From Oscillospiraceae bacterium (GTDB lineage: Bacteria; Bacillota; Clostridia; Oscillospirales; Ruminococcaceae): a stretch of 64,000 nt of DNA. The stretch is from assembly GCA_022768245.1 (NCBI GenBank), contig JALEMR010000056.1:1-64000 (forward strand). Reading direction: 5' to 3'. A program made the position numbers and the translations under genes. The notes below the pieces were generated by a model that had not been told where the DNA came from, ran no database searches, and saw only the letters and a list, made by a program, of their open reading frames with translations. Positions 34,177 to 41,563 of this stretch are shown piece after piece (the stretch's first letter is position 1; the number at the start of each line of letters is the position of its first letter).

Positions 34177-35139
34177 TCAATATACATCCCACTTTTTAAC
34201 GGTTTCCTTCTTCTCGAAATTCATGCCGAGATTTTCGAGAAGCTCCTCCGCCGCATTGTAGCCCATTTTCTTCTGACGGTTGTTCATCGCCGCAACTTCA
34301 AGAATCACAGCAAGGTTACGTCCCGGCTTTACGGGAATCACCGAATAGGGTACCTTTACTCCAAGTATCGACGTGTATTCGTTATCCACGCCCATTCTGT
34401 CGTATACCTTCTCGGAATCCCAGGGCTCCAGCTCCACCACCATGTCGATCTTCTCGGTGAGCTTTACGGCTCCCATACCGAACAGTCTGCGGGCATTGAT
34501 GATACCTATTCCGCGCAGCTCCATAAAGTGTCTGATATTTTCGGGGGAAGAGCCTACCAGACTTATGCTGGATACCTTTTTGATCTCAACGGCATCGTCC
34601 GCTACGAGACGGTGTCCTCTCTTTACAAGCTCGATAGCGGTCTCGCTCTTTCCGACGCCGCTCTCGCCCAGGATAAGGACTCCCTCGCCGTATATTTCGA
34701 TAAGCACGCCGTGGCGCTGTATCCTCGGCGCGAGGTTAAGATTCAGAAACGCTATAAGCGCCGCCATGAATGCCGATGTACTGTCCTTGCTGCGCAGGAG
34801 CGGCACCTCGTAATTCTGGGCAAGGTCAAGCATTTCCGGGAAATAGGGAAGCTCTCGGGAAATGATTATCGCAGGAACATGCTGGGCGAACAGCATTTCC
34901 ATACGTTCCTTTCTGACCTCCTCTTCGAGGGTGGCAAGAAAAGCAAACTCTGCCTTTCCTACTATCTGTATTCTCTCGGGATTAAAATATTCGTAAAATC
35001 CCGAAAGCTGCAGTCCCGGACGGTTTACCTCCGTTTCCTCGATGAAAAGCTTCGCTGCGTCCAGCGGAAGATGTATCGCTTCCAGCGAAAACTCGTCGAT
35101 GATATTTTTCAGCGGCACTCTAAATCTACGTTCTGCCAA
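34177..35139 (-). CDS. hprK: HPr kinase/phosphorylase
   Basis: 320 residues. Walker A GESGVGKS at 158-165; HprK signature around ELRGIGIINARRLFGMGAVK; acidic LVADDAVEIKKV. It phosphorylates Ser46 of HPr with ATP when glycolytic intermediates are high and removes it with phosphate, controlling carbon catabolite repression with CcpA. The start is a TTG at 35139: AAAGGA lies 10 bases upstream, while the ATG directly after that site reads into a stop after two codons. It follows the EAL-HDOD gene by 45 bp. Confidence 0.95.
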   Translation of the reverse strand: MAERRFRVPLKNIIDEFSLEAIHLPLDAAKLFIEETEVNRPGLQLSGFYEYFNPERIQIVGKAEFAFLATLEEEVRKERMEMLFAQHVPAIIISRELPYFPEMLDLAQNYEVPLLRSKDSTSAFMAALIAFLNLNLAPRIQRHGVLIEIYGEGVLILGESGVGKSETAIELVKRGHRLVADDAVEIKKVSSISLVGSSPENIRHFMELRGIGIINARRLFGMGAVKLTEKIDMVVELEPWDSEKVYDRMGVDNEYTSILGVKVPYSVIPVKPGRNLAVILEVAAMNNRQKKMGYNAAEELLENLGMNFEKKETVKKWDVY

Positions 35140-35184
35140 TTTAAAACATTCCTTTCAGGTCTTTGTATCTGACAGCTGCGGGCA

Positions 35185-36417
35185 TTATTCCGCGTCGCTT
35201 GCTGTCATAAGACTGTTCCATGTTGTATTTACGTCCTCAACGCACATGCAGTATATCCCCGAAATAGTTTCCGCAGGTATCTCCAGCCTGCCCGCAAGCT
35301 CGGTCATCTTCTTCCAGTCGGCGTTTTCATACGCAATGACCAGATCGAAGAGCATACCCGATCTGCCCTCGTGACGGAGAAGAGCGCCCTTTATCTCGTC
35401 GCTTAAGGGAAGTGCGTTCAGCGCTTCTTCAAGGGGCATCTGCATAAGCTGTCCCAGTGTGGAGAACATTCCCATAAGATAAGCCTCCGACTTGGAGATG
35501 GGCATATCACTGCAGCTTTCCAGCAGCTCCGAAGCAAACTTTGCGCGGAGGAAGGAAAGTCTGATAAGCTCGTCGGGCATTGAGCCGTCGTCCTGCTTGA
35601 AGCTCAGGAGGTATATCCACTGCTTGAGCTGTCCCAGTCCCAGGATGACCAGCGCCTGCTTGACGGACTTCGCACGGTTGCGAAGAGCAAAGTATGCGGA
35701 ATTCACAAGCTTCAGCAGCGAATATGTAAGGGATACGTCGCGGGAGAGTATCTGTTCTATCTCGTCGATATCGGGTTCGTCCTTGGTAACGGCTATCATC
35801 AGCAGGAAGAAGTTGCCCTGAAGATATTTCATATTGGTGAGTGTGGCAGGTATCTTCTCCGCCACATAGGAGCCCTGAAAATAGGTGCAGCCGCAGTTTT
35901 TCGCCTTTTCATAGGCTTCGGCGCACTCCACGTTGTAGGCTATCATCTTCTTGCCGAAGGAGTTTCCTATCCTTACCACGTTTTCCAGCGAGGGATTATC
36001 ATAGCTGCGGAAATTCACCTTGATATAGTCCACGATATCCAGCACGCCGAAATATCGGGGAGCGAATTCGAAGTCCACAACCGCTATCTTATAGCCCGCC
36101 TGCTTATACTTGGTAAACAGGGAATGGGCAAGCGGATTGGTGATGAGCGAATCCTCTATCTGAATGACAAGCTTTCCCGTATCGAACATTTTCGGGATAT
36201 TCTTCACAAGCAGATTTCTCGTAAAGGTAAGAAATGCAGTTTTTCCGTTCAAAAATTTATCGGTATCCATTGACGAGAGAAAATTCTCAATGGCGTTTGC
36301 AGCAGATGAATCGTCAGACTGGCTGACAGAAAGCTGATCGTCCGCATATAAGATCTCATAAGCCTTGGCGGCTTGGTTTTCATCAACGATTGTTTGTCTG
36401 ACAATATATGGTTCCAT
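35185..36417 (-). CDS. EAL-HDOD domain protein with degenerate EAL
   Basis: 410 residues. The N-terminal EAL-like domain (about 1-205) keeps the fold (YEILYADDQLS, VVDFEFAPRYFGVLDIVDYI, NVECAEAYEKAKNCGCTYFQ) but has lost the catalytic set: the EAL glutamate motif is YEILYA, DDFGTG is replaced by VDFEFAPR, and the loop-6 and E-T-E region reads NVECAEA. It probably cannot hydrolyse c-di-GMP. The C-terminal HDOD domain (about 205-400; LSRDVSLTYSLLKLVNSAYF, VKQALVILGLGQLKQWIYLL) is intact and usually mediates protein-protein signalling. First gene of the leftward cluster, with a sigma-A promoter. The link to hprK is position only. Confidence 0.88.
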   Translation of the reverse strand: MEPYIVRQTIVDENQAAKAYEILYADDQLSVSQSDDSSAANAIENFLSSMDTDKFLNGKTAFLTFTRNLLVKNIPKMFDTGKLVIQIEDSLITNPLAHSLFTKYKQAGYKIAVVDFEFAPRYFGVLDIVDYIKVNFRSYDNPSLENVVRIGNSFGKKMIAYNVECAEAYEKAKNCGCTYFQGSYVAEKIPATLTNMKYLQGNFFLLMIAVTKDEPDIDEIEQILSRDVSLTYSLLKLVNSAYFALRNRAKSVKQALVILGLGQLKQWIYLLSFKQDDGSMPDELIRLSFLRAKFASELLESCSDMPISKSEAYLMGMFSTLGQLMQMPLEEALNALPLSDEIKGALLRHEGRSGMLFDLVIAYENADWKKMTELAGRLEIPAETISGIYCMCVEDVNTTWNSLMTASDAE

Positions 36418-36464
36418 AATCTTCCTCCGATCATACCAACAGGCACACTTATAGTATTTGTATT

Positions 36465-36493
36465 ATTATAACATATATTAAGCAATAATTCAA
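36465..36493 (-). promoter_or_regulatory. Promoter of the EAL-HDOD gene cluster
   Basis: Minus strand TTGAAT (36488-36493), 17 bp, TATAAT (36465-36470). Confidence 0.75.
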
Positions 36494-36515
36494 CTGTTTT
36501 TTAGAAATTTTTTCA

Positions 36516-36630
36516 GCCATTAGCGATTAGATATTAGCAATTAGCTATTTGCGATTAGCTATTTGCTAATCACTATTAGCTAAACACTATTCGCTAATCG
36601 CTATTTGCTAATCGCTATTTGCTAATCGCT
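36516..36630. repeat. Heptamer array, TAGC family
   Basis: Read on the minus strand from the HAD gene's stop, the DNA steps in exact units of 7 nt: TAGCAAA, TAGCGAT, TAGCAAA, TAGCGAT, TAGCGAA and so on for about 16 units, drifting with distance. In the distal part the orientation switches (TTAGCGA/TTAGATA on the plus strand), so the array can fold back. No gene. Similar arrays lie at 60185-60235 and 60942-61133. Confidence 0.85.
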
Positions 36631-36631
36631 G

Positions 36632-37291
36632 TCAGCTGCTCACCATCATCATCTCGGCAAGATCCATTACGAACCTGTCTGCTGTATCTCTCATGGAGAT
36701 TATATCCTCTTCGGAGTATCTGTCGTATACTCCAACTGTCATCATGCCTGCGTCACGGGCGGAAATAATTCCTTTTAAAATATCCTCGAAGACCGCGCAG
36801 GAGTCCGGCGATACCCCCAGCTTTGAAGCCGCAAGCAGATACACGTCGGGATAGTCCTTGCTTCTGCCCGCCTCGTCGGTGGTGACTATCACATCAAAAT
36901 ATGAGTATACGTTATTGTGCCGCAGCACAGGCTCGTACAGCTCACGGGGCGACGCCGTCGCTATGGCGAGTCTCTTCCCCTTGGCGCGCAGGTACGTGAG
37001 AAGCTCCGCTGCGTTGTCCTTTAAAAAGATATTGTTGCGGTACTCGTACACTGCCATTTTATTGAATTCCGATCTCAGTTCCTCGACGGAGGCTTCCACT
37101 CCCTTGGACTTTATATATTCCGCACATTCCTCATAGGTCATGGACGCCATCCGCTTTATCTCCCTGTCGGACAGGTATTTTCCGTGCTGCTGCATATATT
37201 TGCGGTCTATCTTTTCCCACACTCTGTTGGAATCTATCAGAGTGCCGTCAAGATCGAATATCGCAGCGTCAAAATCATCGACTGTCAGCAT
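36632..37291 (-). CDS. HAD-superfamily phosphatase, beta-phosphoglucomutase-like
   Basis: 219 residues. Motif I FDLDGTLIDSNRVWEKID, motif II IATASPRELYEPVL, motif III lysine in AGRSKDYPDVYLLAASKLGV, motif IV VFEDILKGIISARDAGMMTV. The four-helix cap C1 type and length match the beta-PGM/phosphatase subgroup (HAD-IA). It hydrolyses or transfers phosphate from a small metabolite; the substrate cannot be read from sequence. It follows the NYN gene by 21 bp, in the same direction, probably co-transcribed. Ribosome site AAAGGA 12 bases from ATG. Confidence 0.88.
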   Translation of the reverse strand: MLTVDDFDAAIFDLDGTLIDSNRVWEKIDRKYMQQHGKYLSDREIKRMASMTYEECAEYIKSKGVEASVEELRSEFNKMAVYEYRNNIFLKDNAAELLTYLRAKGKRLAIATASPRELYEPVLRHNNVYSYFDVIVTTDEAGRSKDYPDVYLLAASKLGVSPDSCAVFEDILKGIISARDAGMMTVGVYDRYSEEDIISMRDTADRFVMDLAEMMMVSS

Positions 37292-37312
37292 ATCATTGAC
37301 CGTTCCTTTCCG

Positions 37313-38032
37313 TCAGCTTTTGTTTCTGACATAGACTACGCGGACATTGCCGTTTTCGCTGGGCACGGAGTATATCTCAAAGGCTCCCAGCGATTTTATA
37401 AAGGGTGTGAGCTTCATAAAGCCGAAGCTGCGCACGTCAAAACTGGGGAAACGCTTTGTCAGGATATTTCCCGCCTGACTTAAGGAAGCCCAGCCGTCGT
37501 CATCGGATATTTCCGACAGAATGGTGGCAAACGCCTTCCTGACGGTATCCGCCGAAAGCTGACCTTCATTCTCGGGAGCCTTATCACGGCTTCCCTCGCC
37601 CGACAGCACCTCCAGATAGAGAAATCTGTTACAGGCGGCTATGAACGGATTGGGCGTTTTCTTCTCGCCCATGCCGATGACGTATTTTCCCGATTCGCGG
37701 AGCCTTGCGGCAAGGCGTGTAAAATCGCTGTCGGAGGAGACGATGCAGAAGCCGTCCACATTGCCGCCGTAAAGGATATCCATTGCGTCGATTATCATGG
37801 CGGAATCGGTGGCGTTCTTTCCGGTGGTATAGCTGTACTGCTGGATAGGCGTGATGGAATAATTCAGAAGAACTGCCTTCCACGGTGACATCTCCGACTT
37901 GGTCCAGTCGCCGTAGATGCGCTTATAGGTGATTATCCCGTCGTTGGAAAGCTCGTCTAAGATAGACTTGATGTACTTTGCGGATACGTTGTCTGCGTCT
38001 ATAAGGACGGCGAATCTTTTGTCCTCGTTCAT
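37313..38032 (-). CDS. NYN-domain (PIN-like) RNase with OST-HTH/LOTUS domain
   Basis: 239 residues. The NYN domain (about 5-145) shows FAVLIDADNVSAKYIKSILD with the first acidic pair, GKNATDSAMIIDAMDILY and FCIVSSDSDFTRLAARLRES, the conserved Asp residues of PIN-like nucleases. A linker leads to an OST-HTH (LOTUS) RNA-binding domain (about 165-235: VRKAFATILSEISDDDGWAS, FDVRSFGFMKLTPFIKSL). This pairing (LabA/MARF1-like) suggests an RNA-cleaving or RNA-binding role in the cytoplasm; the target is unknown. AAAGGA 7-8 bases before ATG. Promoter is shared back to back with spoIIGA. Confidence 0.9.
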   Translation of the reverse strand: MNEDKRFAVLIDADNVSAKYIKSILDELSNDGIITYKRIYGDWTKSEMSPWKAVLLNYSITPIQQYSYTTGKNATDSAMIIDAMDILYGGNVDGFCIVSSDSDFTRLAARLRESGKYVIGMGEKKTPNPFIAACNRFLYLEVLSGEGSRDKAPENEGQLSADTVRKAFATILSEISDDDGWASLSQAGNILTKRFPSFDVRSFGFMKLTPFIKSLGAFEIYSVPSENGNVRVVYVRNKS

Positions 38033-38140
38033 AAAAAAATCCTTTCAGCCCTCCAATCGACAGTATTTTCGGGGAGGAGCATTTATAATAGATCATGTGA
38101 TGAACATTTTCTCATCAACAACAAATTGTGGCTGTATATT

Positions 38141-38170
38141 ATTATATCACTTTTTGACACGAATGTCAAA
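38141..38170 (-). promoter_or_regulatory. NYN-gene promoter overlapping a Spo0A-box-like dyad
   Basis: Minus strand TTGACA (38164-38169), 17 bp, TATAAT (38141-38146). The -35 box is one arm of the dyad TTTGACA-CGAA-TGTCAAA (38153-38170). Each arm fits TGTCRAA, the core of the Spo0A box. The spoIIGA start lies 28 bp to the right, so one site could repress the NYN gene and act on spoIIGA. Confidence 0.6.
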
Positions 38171-38197
38171 TCATTCCGCAGGAAAGGCGGCGGTACT

Positions 38198-39028
38198 ATT
38201 ACTGTTTACATAGACGTGCTTATCATAACCTCGGTATATATAGATTTTTTCCTGATAAAGGCCACCGCGGCAGTGCTCCGAAGACCTCCTCCAACCGCAG
38301 GGAGAGCCGTCCTCGGCGCCTTGGCGGGGAGCCTGACATCGCTGATACTGCTGCTTCCCTCGCTGAATAATGTGCTGCTGTTTTTGCTCAAGACCGCGTC
38401 CGCCGCTGTGATAGTTTACATATCCATGGGCTGCGAGAGCATATGGAAATTCATACGTGATATCATAGTCTTTACTGCGGTCAGCCTTTGCTTTGCGGGG
38501 GTGTGCTTTTTTCTGTCGGAAACACTGGCGGAGGAGCTGATCTTCTGCCGCAACAGTACGGTGTATTTTAATATTTCCCCGATAGTCCTCATATTATCCA
38601 CAGCGGCTGCCTACGGCGGGATATGCCTTTTCAGACGATTTTCCGACGCCGCTCCCACCGGCGGGAAATACACTGTCACCGTATACACGGACAAGGACAG
38701 CTTTTCGTCCTTCCCCGCAGTCGCCGATACGGGCAACAGCCTTACCGACGTTATCACAGGGATACCTGTGATAGTCTGCGGAAGAGAACAGCTGCCCGAC
38801 ATCGCAGCAATGCTCCCCGAGGACGGCGTATCACTTCCGAAGGGCTGGCGGCTCATACCATGCAATACCGCGGGCAGCTCGGGACTTATCCCCATTTTCC
38901 GCCCCCAGTCGGTATATATCCGCTGCGGCGAGACGGGCCGCACCTGCACTGCGGACGTGTATATCGGCATTTCCTCACAGCCAATGAAATACGGCGTATT
39001 CAGTCCGTCTGTTCTCAGAAGTATGTAG
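38198..39028 (+). CDS. spoIIGA: Sigma-E processing peptidase SpoIIGA
   Basis: 276 residues. About five N-terminal membrane helices (VYIDVLIITSVYIDFFLIKA to about residue 140) precede a C-terminal aspartic-protease half with the catalytic motif VADTGNSLTD and the flap-side region IPCNTAGSSGLIPIF. In sporulation it cleaves pro-sigma-E at the mother-cell face of the septum after a signal from SpoIIR. Followed by sigE at 17 bp, the canonical pair. The best start is an ATT at 38198, with AGGAAAGGCGG upstream and the family N-terminus T-V-Y-I-D-V right after. The only in-frame alternative with the first helix is a TTG 72 bp upstream without a ribosome site. Confidence 0.9.
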   Translation: MTVYIDVLIITSVYIDFFLIKATAAVLRRPPPTAGRAVLGALAGSLTSLILLLPSLNNVLLFLLKTASAAVIVYISMGCESIWKFIRDIIVFTAVSLCFAGVCFFLSETLAEELIFCRNSTVYFNISPIVLILSTAAAYGGICLFRRFSDAAPTGGKYTVTVYTDKDSFSSFPAVADTGNSLTDVITGIPVIVCGREQLPDIAAMLPEDGVSLPKGWRLIPCNTAGSSGLIPIFRPQSVYIRCGETGRTCTADVYIGISSQPMKYGVFSPSVLRSM

Positions 39029-39045
39029 AACCGAAAGGAGTAATT

Positions 39046-39765
39046 ATGATAAAGTTAAAAGCGCTTATCAAACGATATATCGGATCGCTGCTGAAGGCGT
39101 TGGGGCTGTACGGCTCCGAAGTATACTATATCAACGGACCCGATACCCTTCCGCCGCCGCTGTCCCTCGCCGAGGAGGAGGAGACCTTCCGTCTGCTGCA
39201 GACCGACCCCGACAAGGCTAAGGATATACTTATCGTACATAATCTGCGGCTGGTGGTATATATCGCCAAGAAGTTCGAATCTACGGGGATAGGCGTGGAG
39301 GATCTCATCTCCATAGGCACTATCGGGCTTATCAAGGCGGTCAACACCTTCTGCCCCCAGAAGAATATCAAGCTTGCCACCTATGCTTCGAGGTGCATTG
39401 AAAATGAGATACTGATGTTCCTGCGGAAGACCTCGCAGACGAAAAACGAGATATCCATCGACGAGCCGCTGAATATCGACTGGGACGGCAACGAGCTTCT
39501 GCTGTCGGATATCCTCGGCACGGAAAACGACGCGGTATCCTCGGGGATAGAGGCCTCCGCCGAACGGCAGATGCTCCGCAGAGCCGTAGGCGAGCTGCCC
39601 GAACGGGAACGGGAGATAATGGAGATGCGCTTCGGTCTGCGAAACGGCAGAGAGCTTACTCAGAAGGAGACAGCCGACATCATCGGGATATCGCAGTCCT
39701 ACATATCGAGGCTTGAAAAGAAGATAATCCGCAAGCTCCGCGAAGAACTGCAGGAGATACTGTAA
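39046..39765 (+). CDS. sigE: RNA polymerase sporulation sigma factor SigE (pro-sigma-E)
   Basis: 239 residues, colinear with Bacillus SigE. The amphipathic pro-sequence (MIKLKALIKRYIGSLLKALG) leads to EVYYINGPDTLPPP, where SpoIIGA is expected to cut between the tyrosines. Region 2 reads NLRLVVYIAKKFESTGIGVE, DLISIGTIGLIKAVNTFCPQ and LATYASRCIENEILMFLRK; region 4 ends ETADIIGISQSYISRLEKKI. It directs early mother-cell transcription. ATG 5 bases after AAAGGAG. sigG, usually next, is not here; a tRNA gene follows. Confidence 0.97.
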   Translation: MIKLKALIKRYIGSLLKALGLYGSEVYYINGPDTLPPPLSLAEEEETFRLLQTDPDKAKDILIVHNLRLVVYIAKKFESTGIGVEDLISIGTIGLIKAVNTFCPQKNIKLATYASRCIENEILMFLRKTSQTKNEISIDEPLNIDWDGNELLLSDILGTENDAVSSGIEASAERQMLRRAVGELPEREREIMEMRFGLRNGRELTQKETADIIGISQSYISRLEKKIIRKLREELQEIL

Positions 39766-39797
39766 TTATGGCATTTGCGGAAAGTGCAAAAAAACTC

Positions 39798-39826
39798 TTG
39801 ACATTTTCCAAAAAAGAGTATATAAT
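39798..39826 (+). promoter_or_regulatory. tRNA-Gly promoter
   Basis: TTGACA (39798-39803), 17 bp, TATAAT (39821-39826): perfect consensus, 10 bp before the tRNA. Confidence 0.88.
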
Positions 39827-39836
39827 AAAAAAGCAG

Positions 39837-39908
39837 GCAGACGTAATATAATGGTTATTATATCAGCTTCCCAAGCTGAGGATGCGGGTTCGATTCCCGT
39901 CGTCTGCT
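39837..39908 (+). tRNA. tRNA-Gly (anticodon CCC)
   Basis: Cloverleaf: acceptor GCAGACG/CGTCTGC, D arm around ATATAATGGTTATTAT, anticodon stem TCAGC/GCTGA with loop TTCCCAA, T arm CGGGTTCGATTCCCG. CCA is not encoded. A T-run (TCTTTTTTATT) follows directly and may terminate. Confidence 0.95.
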
Positions 39909-39988
39909 CTTTTTTATTGCTCCGGACATCGGAGAATATATCCCCGTGAATATCTCGCGGGGATAATTTATTGTACGGGAGAATTTCC

Positions 39989-41203
39989 ATGTATCGGCTG
40001 AAAAAATACGAACACACAATATATGCAAGCTATATCGGCTACATAACGCAGGCTGTGGTGAACAATTTTGCTCCCCTGCTTTTCCTCACCTTTGCAAAGG
40101 ACTACGGGCTCACCCTCGATAAGATAACCTTTATCACCACCATTAATTTTGCTGTGCAGCTTATCGTCGATCTGCTGTCCTCGAAGTTCGCAGACAGGAT
40201 AGGACTGCGCGTCTGCATAGTTTCCGCTCATATTTTCTCCGCGGCGGGACTGGCGGGAATGGCAGTTCTCCCCGTGATACTCCCCGACCCTTATGCGGGA
40301 CTTATCATATCGGTGGTGCTGTACGCAATTGGCGGCGGACTTATCGAAGTGCTGATAAGCCCTATCGTCGAAGCCTGTCCCACCGAGAAAAAGGAAGCTG
40401 CCATGAGCCTGCTCCACTCCTTTTACTGCTGGGGACACATGGGAGTAGTGCTCATGTCCACAGCGTTTTTCAGGCTCTTCGGAGTCGATAACTGGCACAT
40501 TTTAGCGGTGATATGGGCGCTTGTTCCGCTTTTCAATGTGGTGTATTTTATGCTTGTGCCGCTGTACGAGATATCCTCGGGAGAGGAAAGAGTGCCTGTG
40601 CGGAGCATGCTCCGTCAGCCGCTGTTTTTACTGATACTGGTGATAATGATATGCGCGGGCGCCTCCGAACAGGCGGTCAGTCAGTGGACCTCGGCATTTG
40701 CGGAATCTGCGCTGAACGTCTCAAAGACTGTGGGCGACCTGGCGGGGCCCTGCTGCTTTGCGCTTTTCATGGGGCTGTCAAGAGCGCTCTACGGGAAATA
40801 CAGCGACAGGCTCCCCCTGAACAGGTTCATGCTTTTCAGCGCGGTGCTGTGCATCTGCTGCTATTTGATGATATCGCTTTCTCCGAGCCCACTTTGGGGA
40901 CTCATCGGCTGTGCAGTATGCGGCTTTTCGGTGGGGATATTCTGGCCGGGCACCTTCAGCGCCGCCGCAAAGAAATTCCCCCGCGGAGGAACGTCAATGT
41001 ACGCTCTTATGGCGCTGGCGGGAGATATTGGCTGCTCTGCGGGGCCTACCGCAGCGGGACTTACGGCAAACGCCGCAGGAGGCGACCTGAAAGCGGGTAT
41101 CGGCGCGGCTGTTGTTTTTCCTGCGGTCATTCTTATCGGGATAGTTTTGCTGGGACGCGGAACGCAGAAAGGGAATGCTGACGATCAGAAAAAAAATACT
41201 TGA
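39989..41203 (+). CDS. MFS transporter
   Basis: 404 residues, about 12 membrane helices, major facilitator superfamily. The loop 2-3 region has SKFADRIGLRVCIVSAHIFS (a D-R-x-G motif-A relative) and the second half has GLSRALYGKYSDRLPLNRFM. Sugar/drug-type (FucP/YbjJ-like) carriers have this layout, but the substrate cannot be told. The ATG at 39989 follows GGGAGAA; an upstream TTG is less likely. The stop TGA at 41201-41203 lies inside the -35 box of the following tRNA promoter. No partner gene is adjacent. Confidence 0.88.
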   Translation: MYRLKKYEHTIYASYIGYITQAVVNNFAPLLFLTFAKDYGLTLDKITFITTINFAVQLIVDLLSSKFADRIGLRVCIVSAHIFSAAGLAGMAVLPVILPDPYAGLIISVVLYAIGGGLIEVLISPIVEACPTEKKEAAMSLLHSFYCWGHMGVVLMSTAFFRLFGVDNWHILAVIWALVPLFNVVYFMLVPLYEISSGEERVPVRSMLRQPLFLLILVIMICAGASEQAVSQWTSAFAESALNVSKTVGDLAGPCCFALFMGLSRALYGKYSDRLPLNRFMLFSAVLCICCYLMISLSPSPLWGLIGCAVCGFSVGIFWPGTFSAAAKKFPRGGTSMYALMALAGDIGCSAGPTAAGLTANAAGGDLKAGIGAAVVFPAVILIGIVLLGRGTQKGNADDQKKNT

Positions 41204-41228
41204 CAACATCCGAAAAATATGCTATAAT
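41200..41228 (+). promoter_or_regulatory. tRNA-Leu promoter overlapping the MFS stop codon
   Basis: TTGACA (41200-41205), 17 bp, TATAAT (41223-41228). The TGA of TTGACA is the stop codon of the transporter gene. Confidence 0.88.
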
Positions 41229-41240
41229 TTTATAGTATCA

Positions 41241-41327
41241 GCCGGTATGATGGAATTGGCAGACGTGACGGACTCAAAATCCGTTGGTAGCGATACCGTG
41301 TCGGTTCGACCCCGACTACCGGCACCA
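41241..41327 (+). tRNA. tRNA-Leu (anticodon CAA)
   Basis: Class II tRNA: acceptor GCCGGTA/TACCGGC, anticodon stem ACGGA/TCCGT with loop CTCAAAA, a long variable arm (TGGTAGCGATACCG), T arm TCGGTTCGACCCCGA, and an encoded ACCA end. Confidence 0.96.
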
Positions 41328-41330
41328 TAA

Positions 41331-41370
41331 ACTCTCAAAGCAAGTAAAAACGAGCTTTGAGAGTTTTTTA
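41331..41370 (+). terminator. tRNA-Leu terminator
   Basis: ACTCTCAAAGC (41331-41341) and GCTTTGAGAGT (41354-41364), perfect 11-bp stem, then TTTTTT. The following 41371-41490 holds no gene. Confidence 0.92.
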
Positions 41371-41493
41371 TTACTTGCATAACAAATATGCTCCTTTCGG
41401 AAAAATCAGATTTAATATAACTTTACCTCCTTGAGCGGATTTTTTCTCGCCAAAGCCGATTTGATATTTTTTTGTAAATTTTCTGAAATAATA

Positions 41494-41522
41494 TTGCAAT
41501 TTATCAAAATATATAGTATAAT
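41494..41522 (+). promoter_or_regulatory. rlmB promoter
   Basis: TTGCAA (41494-41499), 17 bp, TATAAT (41517-41522). Confidence 0.78.
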
Positions 41523-41563
41523 AGATATTATGAAATTCTATGCTTTTTTCGGGAAGGTATTTT

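Noticed and set aside
36516-36630. CRISPR array
   Set aside because: Units are 7 nt with no spacers of constant length and no cas genes; the same holds for the other heptamer arrays.
38126-38197. TTG start for spoIIGA 72 bp upstream
   Set aside because: No ribosome site, the first 24 residues do not fit the family N-terminus, and the region overlaps the divergent promoter.
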